A stretch of 64,000 nucleotides of DNA from Argentina anserina (GCF_933775445.1 NC_065874.1:14527001-14591000), one strand, 5' to 3'; shown: positions 1-11,800, numbered from the stretch's first letter. The notes: generated by a model from the letters alone, not told the origin. Made by a program: numbers and translations.

Positions 1-263
1 GGTGGGTTTGTAGCAAATGGAAAAGCCATCCGGGGTGTTTGCAATATGGAAGTCGATGTTTCGACTTCGACTATCCAGGATTTGAGCACCCCGGACCAGG
101 CTGTTACTTTGGGGGGGGGGTGTTTCGGGGAGTTTGTCCCTGCTAAGTGATGCGGGGTCAGTAAATAACCTTTTGGGGCTTTTGGTGCAGCTTATATAAG
201 ATATAGGGGAGAGACGAGATACGGAAGCCAAGGCAAGCTGGGTGGCGGATCAGTACTACTTGG

Positions 264-812
264 GTGACCAAGTTATCTATTCTCCCAGGGCGTGCGGCGA
301 TCCAGACTCTGTTCAAAGTGCCGGAGGAGATAATCTTGTGCCCGTTGGCGGAGGACGAGATGGCTCATGACCCGGCGCTGGGGTCATGTTGCACGTTAGA
401 GTTTGCCATGGCGTGCGGACTTACATTCCCGTTGCCTAATTTCGTTCAGTACATGTTGTCGTGTCTGATTATGGCACCGGGGCAAGTCACGCCAAACATG
501 TGGAGGCAACTACTCGGGACTGGGGTGATGTTCAAGACGTTGAGGCAACAGGTGCCGTGCTGGCAGGAGTTTATGTCGTGTTGGATGCTCAAATACATTG
601 ATAAGGCGGGGAGCGTGGGCTACGTGAAGTTGATCCCGCAGATGCGGAAGTACTCGCCTCTCATGAATGATTACCCAAGCTATACCTTGGATCACTGGCA
701 AGACCGGGTGTTTGACATGGAGGGTTCATGGCAAGAGGAAACACCTGTTTCAAAATCGCAGGAAATTTTCAATCTATTGGTAAGATTTTACGGTGCACTT
801 CCTCGGATATAA
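264..812 (+). CDS. Retroelement ORF resembling the 'putative gypsy type transposon' domain
   Basis: This is a 182-residue ORF. Residues about 45-110 carry a run FPLPNF...APGQVTPNMWRQLLG, which resembles the plant retroelement domain catalogued as Transposase_28 / putative gypsy type transposon (PF04195): a hydrophobic 'LPxF' segment followed by a 'P-x-Q-x-x-P-N-x-W-R' motif. I infer the family from this pattern; no search was possible. It runs on the plus strand, whereas the nearest integrase (3300-4137) runs on the minus strand, so it would be an antisense ORF lying between pol and the 3' LTR. It continues loosely into stop-interrupted plus-strand sequence to about 2.9 kb. It is not a host gene and is probably no longer functional. 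Confidence 0.55.
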   Translation: MTKLSILPGRAAIQTLFKVPEEIILCPLAEDEMAHDPALGSCCTLEFAMACGLTFPLPNFVQYMLSCLIMAPGQVTPNMWRQLLGTGVMFKTLRQQVPCWQEFMSCWMLKYIDKAGSVGYVKLIPQMRKYSPLMNDYPSYTLDHWQDRVFDMEGSWQEETPVSKSQEIFNLLVRFYGALPRI

Positions 813-1013
813 GATGTTTTTTGTTTGTTATTTGACCGCTGCTTGTTGGCTATTGTAGTGCCCGTGGCGACCCGCCTTATGCCATTGATAGAGAAGCAGT
901 TGTCGAGGTGTATCTGAGCGTTTCCCGCTGCCGCTCGGAGTTCATACCGGTTGTGTGGCTTCGCAGTGTATGAACACTACCGGAGGGGGTGATGCCAAGT
1001 AGGTTGTTGTCAG

Positions 1014-2890
1014 TTGTTATTCGTTGTTTTTCAAGGTTGGACCCAAGTTACCAAGAGTTTCTTTTGCAGTGGCTCTGATAGAGGGCGCGATGCCATAAGA
1101 AAGAAACCAAGAATGTACGATAATGTCTCGGATGAGGACATTGATCTCACGATCGAGAATGGGATTGCACCACCGTTGAAAGAATTGGATGAGGCGGGTT
1201 CTTCTGAATTCTGCTTCCCCAGGAGGAGTATGGTGTACTCTCGGCCGAGGTGGCCACTTACTAGGGAGTTACCCCCAACCAAGAGCCACTAGAGGCCCCG
1301 GTTATCGAGGAGGAAGATGAGAAGGTGGTGGTGGAACTGGAAGGGGAGGAGAGAGGACGGGGTGAAGAGATGCATGTGGAGGATGTGCCGGAGGACGAGG
1401 AGGATGTGTCGTAGGTTGGATTGCGGCAAGAGGAGGGGAAGCTACTCTGGAGCAAGGTCCAGAGGTTGCGCACGGGGCAGTGTAGTTGTTCGGGCGGAAC
1501 AAGCAACACAAGTAGCATATCTCGCGTCTAATGTGTTAGAGCTGCGTCTGCTGCAGGAGTTGATTGAATTGGAGATTGGTACAGTGTCTTTAAGGCGGCG
1601 GGGGGGGGGGGGGGGGAGGGGGGATGAAGAGATATCGGGACGAGGTTGCGACGGAGAGGGGTCACAAGAAATCCAAAAAGAGCTCGCACTCTACAAGCGG
1701 GGAGACTCAAGCTGATCTGACAGCGGGGTTGTCCGGGATTAGGGGAATTAGAGCCTCACATACTTTGGATGGTAGAGGATATGCGCTACAGGTGCTAAGG
1801 GCCAACTCTACAGGTACTTATCCCTTATGCTTTGTTCATAATTTTAGATGTTGTTTAACCAACTGTGGTTGTAGGCCGCAACTAAAATGTATGGCGCTCG
1901 AGAAGACCTCCTCGTCCACTTTGAGAAAGTGGTGACTGAGAAGGAGAAGATTGTCGCCGAGTACATCAAGGCAAATTAGCAGCTGGCCCAGACCCTCATA
2001 GTGATGGAGGACCAGAGGGCGGCAGCCTCCATCCGGATCGCGGAGGCGGAAGGGGCGGTGGAGGAGTTGCGAGATGTAATCCGGAAAGGGCGAGAGTCTC
2101 TAACTTCCAATGACTCGGAGGTGGCACGCTTGGGAGAGGAGCAGGAGAATAAGGAGAAGGAGATGGCAGCACTGGGGCGGACAACGAAAAAATTGAGGAA
2201 ATCAGAGGCCTTTGTGCGGAAGCGGGCAGACAACTAAGTGAAGAAGAAGGAGACATAGCTGACATAGAAGAACAAGGCGGACATAGCCAAATTGGGGAAA
2301 GACTATGATGATAAGTTGGAGAGAATGAAGACCCACTTTGAGGCTGTCGCAGATGGAGCGTTGAAGACCCGGTTAGGGGATGAGCGGCAAGATTTTTTCA
2401 GCTCAAATGGAATCCCGAGAGAAGAAATTTGTTGCTAGGCTGAAAGCGGAGAGGGACGATATCGTGGCGGCCTACTGGGAAACCCCTGAATTTGAGCTGG
2501 CTAAGTAACTGGCCTTCAGTCTAGGAGTGGCCTTCGGCCAGGAGGAGTTCTTCCGAGTCGAGGTGGAGCTGGGTTTTGTTGTTGCAGCCAAAGGTCAGCT
2601 CTCTCTTAATGAGGCGGTAGTCCGGGCGGAGGAGGAGCGGAGAAAGAAATCTCAGGACCGGGCGTTAGGTACGACTTCGGGTCCAGCCGTGATCCCCCGG
2701 TTTCTACTCCCCAAGAATCAGTGTCTGGCTCTCAGGACTGAATTATTGTGGGCGGCAAGGCCATGGTCGACCGCAGACCCTGGTGTCACCACCCCTGCAG
2801 CAACTGGAGCGAGACTTGCGGGCCCGCCCATGAGTGTAAAAATGTCGAAGGGGCGAGGAGTCGGATTAGGCCAGGGCAAGGAGCAGTAGT
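1014..2890 (+). pseudogene. Charged, coiled-coil-rich continuation of the antisense retroelement ORF (decayed)
   Basis: Plus-strand reading frames here are rich in E, K, R and A. The best stretch is 2001-2237, with regularly spaced hydrophobic residues such as ...EGAVEELRDVIRKG..., which suggests a coiled coil. Frames change and stops occur at roughly 1290, 1935, 1978 and 2235, so this is a broken ORF. Long acidic coiled-coil tails are common downstream of the PF04195-like domain in plant Gypsy elements. The tract includes an uninterrupted run of about 17 G at 1600-1616. No host gene is recognised here. Confidence 0.4.
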
Positions 2891-3299
2891 CCGGGCGATA
2901 CTTGTTTTTTTTATTTTTGCAATATGTAAACCAATTCCGATTTGACCGGTTAATTCAATGAACAATCTGTTTGTTTATGTTGGAATTGTTGTTGCTTTAC
3001 CTTAGTCCAATTGTTGCATTCCAAATAGTGATTGATTAAATGGATATTGAGAGTGTAGTTATCCCGGACCAGGGAAATTAATGAACTTGGTGATAAGTTT
3101 GGCGAAATCAAATTTGGCGGACAACGTCGTTTATAATGCTAATAATTGACTAAGTTCATAGGACAAATAGTATAATGGTGATCACATGTGAGAAAATAAA
3201 CTTGGTGAATAACAGACTAAGCATGTTTATTTGGGGAACAGATGGAGGTGTTGAGCGTTCCACAGATGGGGAAGATCGCGACCATCAGTGTCCCGGAGG

Positions 3300-4137
3300 C
3301 ATAATGTGGTCGGCCCGACACAATTGATAATTTGGTGAAGGCCTTCCCATTTGGGCTTGAGTCCCAATGGTTTGGGGATGATCATTTTCATGACCCAATC
3401 TTACGTGGCAAAGTTTCGCAGCAGCACTTTTTTGTTATAGTGTCAGGCAATGCGTTGTTTGCTGTTTATATTCCAGAGATGTGCCCTCTCCCGGCGTTCC
3501 TCAAGCATATCCATGTTAAGTTGGAGGCCAGCTGTATTTGTATCCGGGTCGTAAGCGGCAACTCGCTCTGTTGAAACCTCTATCTCTATTAGAATCACCG
3601 CTTCTGTTCCGAAGGCTATGAGAAATGGGATTGCCCGGTTGCCTCCGTGAAAATGGTTTGGAGTGCCTATAAGACCTTAGAGAGTTTCTTGGCCCACAAA
3701 CCTGTGGCTGAGTCCAGCCACTTCTTCAAGTTTCACTTGATGAGTTGGTTGATGGCTTCTACCTGACCGTTGGTTTGGGGATGAGTCGGGGAAGTATATA
3801 AGACGACGGTGCCGTTTTCCCGGTCAAACTGGCGGAACTTGTCATTGTCAAACTGCAGACCATTATTCGTGATAAATGCCTGGAGAATGCCAAAGCGGCA
3901 GTAGATGAAACGCCACATGAAACTTATCACCATTTATGTGGTACTTTTGGCCATGGTGTTGGCCTCAATCCACTTAGTGTGATAGTCGACCGCGAGGATG
4001 ACATATTTCCCAATGCGGTCGGCAATTCCACAATCAGATCTAGTCACCACTATGTAAAAGGAACCGGGGAAACAATGATGGAGATAGGGACCAAAGGCTT
4101 GTTGTTGTAGTTGACATATTGGTAATATTGCATGCAC
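3300..4137 (-). pseudogene. Ty3/Gypsy integrase remnant (core and C-terminal part)
   Basis: Read on the minus strand from 4137, the translation shows the integrase core: DYHTKWIEA (first catalytic Asp), a stop codon at about 3934, then RFGI...TNNGLQFD and HPQTNGQVEAINQLIK (catalytic Glu). It continues in shifted frames to IAFGTEAVI (about 3610) and a PKWEGLHQI motif (about 3320), the GPY/F-like tail of Gypsy integrases. The second catalytic Asp, normally in (S/T)DNG, reads Asn. With the internal stop and frameshifts this copy is inactive. Integrase inserts retrotransposon cDNA into the host genome. No reverse transcriptase is visible upstream on the minus strand, so the element is truncated near 4.15 kb. 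Confidence 0.85.
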
Positions 4138-4149
4138 AACCCAACTATA

Positions 4150-4735
4150 GCCTTCGAATATGCCTCTATGGTGGGTGTCACAAGTATCATGTGCTTCATA
4201 TGCTAACCATGCGCAAGCTAATTTTTCTCGCCTACCTTCTACCTATAATGGCACTAGGATGATCAATCTCAGCCAGCCTCCTTGCACTACACCTTGTATT
4301 CGATGGTGTAGGCTTGAATCCTTGTACGGACCCTTTGTTCTACGCAGCGGAATATCTATGATCTATCCTTATGAGTGATTATGTCCCAACTCACAAGTCT
4401 CTCTACACACAAGTGTTTCCCGGTTTCCAATTGTGTGTGGGGGTTAACAAGCAATCACATGCAAACTCGGTTTTGTGGAACTAGTGTCCCTTTTCTCATT
4501 TATGAATTCAAATACAATCTAAAACCTAACATGGATCTTTACGATGGTTTGTCTAGCCCTAAAGTCTCATGCTCAAGACTACTAATTATTAATACCTACA
4601 AACTAACATGAAAGTTGTCATCCCCAACTTCCCTAAGATACATGACACATGACACACGTACCTTTATTAGAGGTGTAGTGGACAACCCCCACTACTAGGT
4701 AACTGACTTCTTACCAATGTTCAACCTTACTCTTT
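4150..4735. other. Unassigned intergenic sequence
   Basis: No gene, tRNA or terminal repeat is recognised. Short ORFs (for example 4160-4378 and 4375-4611) lack domain-like sequence. Confidence 0.4.
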
Positions 4736-5042
4736 TCCTACAAATTGAGTATGAGATGCAACTCCATGAAAGCTATCTTAGTGTAATATTCAACTATCAG
4801 CAGATGCAATGCATATTTCTTTATCAACAAAAACAATCAGTTTGGCATTTTACTTAATCTAAAAAGCCTTGGCATTAAAAATTTCATTTGAGTTCAACCT
4901 CCGAAGTAGTACCAACATTCTAGTACTTTGTGCACTTTTAGGATTCATGAATCTCACCAAATGATTGGTGAATACTATGAAACCACAATAATAGTGACCT
5001 TACTTACTGTAACAAAAGAGAATCCGTTGTCAGACTTACAAA
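4736..5042. repeat. Left part of repeat-module copy 0
   Basis: The stretch around 4795-5040 (a 'tttctttat...tttggcattt' motif, 'gaaaccacaataatagtgac', ending 'agacttac') matches, with decay, 14620-14800 and 17510-17708. It stops at the left terminus of the TIR-bounded insertion and resumes at 10280. Confidence 0.6.
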
Positions 5043-5330
5043 GGATGTGTTTGGTGCAGCTAAGCTTATTAAAAAAGTTGGTTTATGCTCATTTATGAGA
5101 ATAAATGGCTGATAAATAAAAGTAGATAAGTGTTTGGTAAACTGGCTTTTATAAGTGGATGTTTGTAGCAGAAACCGTGACAATGGTTTGGTAAACTCAA
5201 ACTGACTTATAATTTTTTTTTATAAAATGACCAATTTGGACTTTTAAGATATTTTCTTTTGATTTTATTATGAGACAATGTTGGGAAAATTATGACATGA
5301 TTAATACTAATTTACCGGCCGTGTCATGCC

Positions 5331-7340
5331 CCAGGACCACTTCCGGTCCCGAAATGCAGCAGTAATCGCCATAGTTCTAAGTTAGTACAAATCGATACAG
5401 GATCATACGCATCGATAGCGCAAACTTACGACTACGAGGCTATGAGGATAAGTAAATAATGGTAAATTTGGGTTAAAAACAAATGAAGCTCAATATATTT
5501 ACGAAATATATACGAATAAGCAGAAGGTCGCAAATAAAATGAAAGTTCAAGTATGACATGAGAAAAGTGCGTCATCATAATAAATACGGGCCAAAGGAAA
5601 CAACCACACGACTGAAATGAAAAGTAACAGAGTACGCGTCGTGCAATTGTTGAAGTAGAAACGGAGATCGGGTAAATAAGAAGTTACACCGGAAGCTGGC
5701 TCCTCGGTATCGAAAGTGAACCACGAGCGATGCAACACCACTAGCATCTAATCCAAGTCCTCGCGAACCGACTGCTAGGTACCTGAAAAGTAGAGGTGAG
5801 CACTCGTCCTCACTAACCCGATCCGGGTGAGACAACCCAAACGTAGTAATAAGTCACACAGTGCCGAACATCAAGACAACGGAATCACCGTGATGGTGCC
5901 TGGACATCAGGACGCGGGATTCACCATATAATAATAAAACATGCGGTGCCAGACATCAGTACACGGAATCACCGACTTATAATCAGCATAAAATAAAAGG
6001 GTCAGTCTGGAGACAATATGACCGAAGTAAAGTGTCAATGAATGCAACATGCGATAAAGACGTATAGCATATACATTTTATATATAGAAAACTACTAACT
6101 CGAAAGTACCGGCTCACCCTACCTGATATAGCAGTGTCGAAGTCCGCGCCCCAAGTCACGCGCCACGTAGAATCACGTCCCGCAAGAAAGTCTCATAGCT
6201 AAACAAATAACAAAAAGGGATAAGTAAGGGTCACGACGTTTTTAGTCGATTTAGTAATTGATCGTCGATTTGACTAGTTTGACTACCCGAGTCGAGGTCT
6301 CGAGATGATCGGTTGATTTTTCTAAAGGTGAGTGTGAATTTATTTTATAGATATTTGTATCTTAGATTTAAGATGCGAATGATCGATAATTGGAAATCTT
6401 AAATTTATTATTCCGACATGTGACGCTTAAGAGTTTCTCAATTTCCAATTCGGGCATAAATCGAGTTTAAGGTTTAACCATAAAACTAAAATTACGTTTT
6501 AGCGAAAGGTTACTAATTTTCTTTAATCCGATTTAAATTGATAACCTTAAAGGTAAAAATGTTGAAATGAGATTTAAGTAAAATTAAATTAATTACTATT
6601 TAGGTAAAACATTAACTTTTCTTCTTATTTACTACTAGGGGCAAGACCATAATTATTGAAAACCAACGAGAGTAGAAAGGTCATTTCACATGAGCAATAA
6701 AACAATAAAATGGTTAGCTTAGAAACGATAAAACATGGTTTTTACCCTTCACCTCCGATATGCAATTCCGGCCAAAGATCTGGTTTCTAACACTCCTAAT
6801 TTAATATGCAACCATACCAAACGAATCGAAACAAGAAACGATCACAACAACACCGAAATCAAGGAGATTGGAGCTCGTTTGATACCTCTACGAAGTCCCG
6901 AACTCGATCTCGTCGCCTCCGAACTACAACACCTCTGATCCGAGCTACTACGGCGTTGCAACCACCTCCCATACGTCTTTGTAGTCACTCCAAGCCCCAA
7001 CACAATCCAAGAAGCATCCACTCGTCTTAATAAACGACGAACATTGTCGCTAGAATTTCAAGAACTCGTCGGTGACAAGAAAAGAGGAAATGTCAAGACT
7101 TAAGGTTCCAGTCCCCATTTAAACTATCAGATTAGCTAGGAAATGAGGAGAGGAGAAGATTTTACCAAGAGGAGCTCCACGGAGTCGCCGGATTCAATGG
7201 TGGACCACACTGCTTCAAAACTCAAACTCGTCAGAACTCGCTCGAATTCAACATGAAAAGACTGGGTCTTGAAGAGCTCGTCGAGAGGAAGAAAATGGTG
7301 GTTACGCAACGAAGAAGGTGACAACAGCTGTGAGTCTCTG

Positions 7341-7375
<35 letters not shown>

Positions 7376-7668
7376 TGGTTTTTAGGTTGAGGCAAAGGTT
7401 GGGCTTTCCCTTTAAAGGAAAACCAACGGCCCTAATTGCATGATGAAAATAAAGGGCTAAGATTAAATCTTGGGAAAGACATTTTCTAAAATTACGATTT
7501 TAAAAGTCGTTAGTTGCATAAACTTGTAGGAAATCAACTGAGTGTCGGAAAATTATCGTGCAAACGCTCACGCGTTCGTGACGACGTGTTGTTGAATACA
7601 AAAATATTAAACTATATTTTTGACATTTCGAAAAAATATTGGTTAGCGATATTGGTTAGCGTGACAAT
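5331..7668 (-). repeat. LTR-like sequence (TGTCATG...CGTGACA) nested in the TIR element
   Basis: The segment opens with TGTCATGCCCC and a plausible end is GCGTGACA near 7668, giving near-inverted LTR termini. It contains three degenerate copies of a GTGCC...ACATCAG...GGAATCACC unit at 5861, 5896 and 5946, and a GA microsatellite. Related TGTCACGACCC sequence occurs at 27319. No coding domain, primer site or clear target duplication was found, so a solo or partial LTR of a Gypsy-type element is only a suggestion. The strand is inferred from the usual orientation of such termini. Confidence 0.3.
7342..7372. repeat. (GA)n microsatellite
   Basis: About 15 uninterrupted GA dinucleotides. Confidence 0.95.
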
Positions 7669-8660
7669 TATGCCGGAAAGATAAAAAAAATCTGAGACTC
7701 ACATGCCATGATTTGCTAAGACTCATGGGGAAGTGAATTTGAGATGAACTAAGACGTTTAGCATTAATAAATTATGTTTCCACGACCACATAGACAACTG
7801 AGAAGTCCATTGACAAAGATTGTACATCGATAAATGTTTATACAAATAAAGGAATAAAAGATGTTCAATCATTCTAATAAATGAGAAGCCAATGTTGCAT
7901 CTTGAATACCACCATCTACACAAACATGATGAATTATGATATTTGAATTATACTTTTGAGTTACATATTTAAATAGTTAACAAATTCAAACCATTAGCCT
8001 AGTAAGCCATGAGCCCCTGACTACTACAACCAGGGGATATGATACTAACAGGAAACTTAATCCTAAGGAACTTTGAGATGTTAAGGCTAAACCAAGGCTG
8101 GTTATAGCTTCTAAACATGGTCGTGGAATATTAATATGGTCAAAAGATTATTAGTCAGTCTATTAGTCATTTCAACAAACCATTCAGTTTATCTCAGTAC
8201 ATTTCTCTTCAATGTTGTCATAGAATCAGGTCTTGCAACAACCCAGAATTGCTTCAATATATATAATTATATAATAATCTCTAACAGTGTGGAAACTCTA
8301 CCAAAGGAGATTTGCTTCTTTAGCAGACAGAAACAATTCAAGTGATTCATTACCTTGTGCGCTGGTGCCCTTCTCTAATATTACTTATGTCACAGTTAAA
8401 GAATATTCTGACATGACTTGATTAGCCCTCTCATTACCATCTTTATCTTCATGAGATGACCTGTACAGTTTGTTAAGCATACATACCATAAGGACAAGAT
8501 TACAATTGATTTAATAGTAGCAAATATAGGAATAGAGAAATATTTATGGAATCTAGAGGCGTTCTTTCACCTGCTAATGCACTTGACTAGTAAGAATATA
8601 TACCAACTAACATAATTCAGATGTAGAGCAGCAAAAGTTTGAAGAGGATACAATACATAC

Positions 8661-10075
8661 CTTTGTTTGGAATCTTACTGGCAAATGTTTTGTTGGGAGA
8701 TCTCTTAGCAGCAGGAGGGGCATCGCGGGCAGCATTTGAACCCTTCTCTTGGTTGCAGGTAGGTTGCTTATGATTGTTGAGCAAAAGTTATTTGTATCTT
8801 TACATGCAGGCAAATACTAAGTTGAGTTACAGGAGTAGTGGGTACCTTGAGCATATAATCTATAATCACAGTGGTTTTCTCTCCTTTTAGTACTGCTGCC
8901 TGCAAAAAGTGAAACCATTAAAACAAAAATCCAAATTAACTTCAAATTCAGCCCAACAAACATGACACTTTATAACATGATTTAGACATTAAGGACACCC
9001 ATAATCAAGAGTGTCTTGTATTCTAGTTTAAAGTACCAACATTTTTCCCTTCCAACTTTTTCTATGCCAGTGCTAAACTGCTAATTATTCTACATTTGTA
9101 AAATCAGGCAGAAGTAGATGTATAAAATTGTCTTTGATAAAGTACCAGCAATAAACCAACAGAAATGGTGGACACCATATTATTCAAATATGATCACTTT
9201 GTCAATAGAATATGTTATGAGTTTTTGATAGTTGCAGCTTTGCGTTCAGCAGTAGTTTAATACACCTACAGCTATTACTTCTACTTCACAGTGAATTATC
9301 TATACAAAACAACCATTTCACAGCTAAAATCATATTAGTCTCTTCTCAGAAACAAAGAACAAATTCTGGGGAATTGTCTACATACGATTATAATGGTAAT
9401 GGCTCAAAACTTAGAAGCTAGCTAATTATTAGCATACCTCGATACCTACCATCTATGTTTCTCTTAACTGAAAATCACATATCTTGATACTCTCTCAATT
9501 CCATTTACATAGCAATGAACACACACAGAGCTCATTATATATAAACAATTGAGGGAAACTTAGAAAAAATTTCAATGGCAACAGATAAAGGTTACATCTT
9601 TACTTAATCATAAGAACCAGAGCTAAATCAGAGCAGCAATCCATTAGGAAAAAACCCCAAACTTACTATCTTTACAACTAAGTTTTGATTAAATCAAATG
9701 CCAACAATTTTACTCTTGACAATAGAATTGTAAATTTTAGAATGTATCAACATAAAAAGCACTAAGCACCCAATATATTACAAATCACAAACTCTACCAC
9801 ACAAACCCAGAACAAATTGATCTCAAATATTCATCAGATTCAAAGAAATTTGAAACTGAAATAGAAAAGAACTTACCCTGCAGAGAATTTTCCTAGGCAC
9901 CCTTGCTTGTCTTCGATTACGATCCAAGAATCGTACTGACGCGAGGGGTGAGGCGGCGTCAAATGGAGAAATTGTGCATCTGTGATGAGAAGCAACTCCT
10001 TTGCCTGTAATTGACGAGAAGGGTTTGTGGCAAGTGTGTAATTGATTTGACGAAGTGAGGATAAAAAACCGGTAT
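8661..10075 (-). pseudogene. 5'-truncated, spliced gene fragment with transit-peptide-like N-terminus, family unknown
   Basis: Three minus-strand exons are phase-consistent. Exon A runs from about 10075 to 9877 and ends ...RVPRKILCR before GTAAGT. Exon B is 8899-8846 (AAVLKGEKTTVIIDYMLK; TTTTGCAG acceptor, GTACC donor, 18 codons, phase 0). Exon C is 8766-8661 (acceptor ATAAG, donor GTATG, 35 codons plus one base), Ala- and Lys-rich and hydrophilic. A possible last exon lies at about 8470-8383. Exon A is Ser-rich with basic residues and few acidic ones, like a chloroplast transit peptide. An in-frame stop lies upstream with no ATG, so the start has been lost, probably at the junction with the element end near 10075. 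I do not recognise the family. It may be a gene fragment captured by the surrounding TIR element. Confidence 0.45.
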
Positions 10076-10279
10076 TCTCAAAATTTCATTAAACTACAGT
10101 AAGTAGCGCCACAGTAACTTCAGCGCTTTTGCTTCCAAAAGGAGGGGTGAGGCAGCTTCGTCTTTTGGACGAAAAAAGCCATTACTTCTGAAAGCCGCGG
10201 ACGAGAAGCTGAGTTACCAAACGCAACATGCGGCTTAGCTTATAATCACCAAAGTCAATAAACACTACCAAACACACCC

Positions 10280-10814
10280 AAATTGGCTTGGCTTTTTTCT
10301 TTTCTTCCAAGTACAAAGTTATATTTCATACCCCTCAAATAAGTGACCAATTTGGACAACATCTCAAACGTAGAACATCCAACTGACATTCATTCAATGA
10401 GATATAGAATATCCATAGTATGATGACGAATTCCTTCTGCAAAAATTTATTTCATTTTCTGGCCAAGTTAAGTAACCAACTAATATATTTCTCCAACAAA
10501 TAAGACTTCCTTGCACTAATTCAATTAAATGCAAGCAAAATCATTTAATTCTTTTTATGAAACTTACATGTCATTGACCGAAAATTATGTGTTCCAAAGT
10601 CACCTATCCCAAAGGATTGATCGCTCTTTGTTGACACCTCTGGCTGGGGAAAATCACTTGGGTGACATCTGACAACAATCTTGTTAATACAATCCGACAA
10701 GGCAATAATCTGAGCAATCACTCACCAGTCCATTAGAACCTCAAGTTGGGGAAAGATCACTCGAGACCAACTTTACTGCTAAACATGCATTAAATATCAA
10801 GAGCTTTAAAATAA
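10280..10814. repeat. Right part of repeat-module copy 0
   Basis: It resumes the module interrupted at 5042. The order 'ttggcttgg...ccaagtac', '...ccaatttggacaacatct', '...gtagaacatccaac', 'gacaaggcaataatct', 'caagttgg...gagaccaac' matches 14800-15290 in the same order. Confidence 0.7.
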
Positions 10815-11040
10815 CTAGCTTTTACCCATGAATATTTTCATGGAAGTTAATTTTGATCATAATTACTCTCTACACACTACCCATGCTTCGTTTCCACAAT
10901 TATCTCTTTTAAGTTCTTTTTTTATTTTGACTTTTACCTTACAACCCTTATGTTTGTTTATAAGAAACTGATGGCAGAAAAATAAATCTTTCAGTTTATA
11001 AGTTGGTGGTACTCTCATGCTCGCTTTATAGGAATAGAGA
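10815..11040 (-). mobile_element. 226-bp non-autonomous Helitron
   Basis: On the minus strand the element starts TCTCTATTCC after an A and ends CTAG followed by T, the Helitron rule of 5'-TC, 3'-CTRR and insertion between A and T. Eleven bases before the 3' end is a perfect 7-bp stem, CCATGAA-AATA-TTCATGG, the usual Helitron terminator hairpin. It has no coding capacity and no target duplication, as expected. A related 5' end occurs at 22519. Confidence 0.75.
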
Positions 11041-11800
11041 TAAATTATTTTAAGTGAGTACCCTTAACTTCAAAAGCTAGGGTTTCAATTGGCTATCTCG
11101 CTACAATTGTTAATTTGTACCAATAAGAAGTTGTGGAACTGATAAATAAAGGAAATCACTCAAATTCCAACCCGGACTTGTCTTAGAGTTTAGAGTTATA
11201 CCAAAAGAGAATTTAGGTTTAGGGCTTTGCAAGTATCTTGGATTTTCACTTGAGTGCCAATTATCTTGTTAACACAATCTGAAAATGCAACAAAGTAATA
11301 AACATAATCCGACAAGGCAGCATATGGAGCAAGTCAGGACTAGTCCATTGGAAACTCCAAGTTGAGCAAAATCACTTGAGACCAACTTATCACTGAAATG
11401 CTTATAATATCAAAGGCAACCTTTCCAACAGACCAATTGGCACTACTCCCTTCAGACTCACTGCTTTATAATAACGGATTCCCTCAGTTTAGTACTTTTA
11501 GTATTAAGGGATCAATTGGCAACCTTGCCACATTTACTTTGTAACAAACAGAAATTTTGGAATTTTTTAGAAAAGGATATCACTTACATTCCAACCGGAA
11601 TGTGTCTTTTAACCAAAAATAACTTAGTTTAAATTAAAAGTTGCACTAATCGGCTTATCTTGCAACTTCAAAAGGATGCATTTTCACAACCGAAGCTGTA
11701 ACTCGGCTGAGTATATCTAATAATCTATATTATCTTCGACATTATTTTTAGCAGTATAAGGGAACCTTGATGATTTCTATCTGTGAAGGATTCTTGTCCC
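11041..11800. repeat. Further decayed copies of the repeat module
   Basis: Recurrent phrases such as 'ccgacaaggcagcatatgg' (about 11310), 'ttgagcaaaatcacttgagaccaac' (about 11360) and 'ccttagcc...caattgg' mark a diverged copy. No gene is seen. Confidence 0.5.

Larger units (their letters stand above)
5043..10279. mobile_element. 5.2-kb TIR-bounded element, PIF/Harbinger-like termini, carrying gene and LTR fragments
   Basis: The left end reads GGATGTGTTTGGT and the right end ACCAAACACACCC, an inverted repeat of about 13 bp with one mismatch. AAA flanks both sides (5040-5042 and 10280-10282), a candidate 3-bp target duplication. Further TTTGGTAA-type subterminal repeats occur at about 5141 and 10215. 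Removing the segment joins 'gacttac' to 'aaattggctt', which matches the uninterrupted paralogous repeats at 14793-14810 and 18547-18562. That empty-site comparison is the strongest evidence that this is one insertion. TGTTTGGT-type TIRs with 3-bp duplications are typical of Harbinger/Tourist elements, though those prefer TWA targets. No transposase is seen, so it would be non-autonomous. It contains LTR-like DNA (5331-7668) and spliced gene exons (8661-10075). Confidence 0.6.

Noticed and set aside
8846..8899. Exon AAVLKGEKTTVIIDYMLK looked like part of a PDR-type ABC transporter (…TDY.LK…).
   Set aside because: The phase-consistent exons before and after it do not resemble ABC transporters, and no Walker or signature motif follows.
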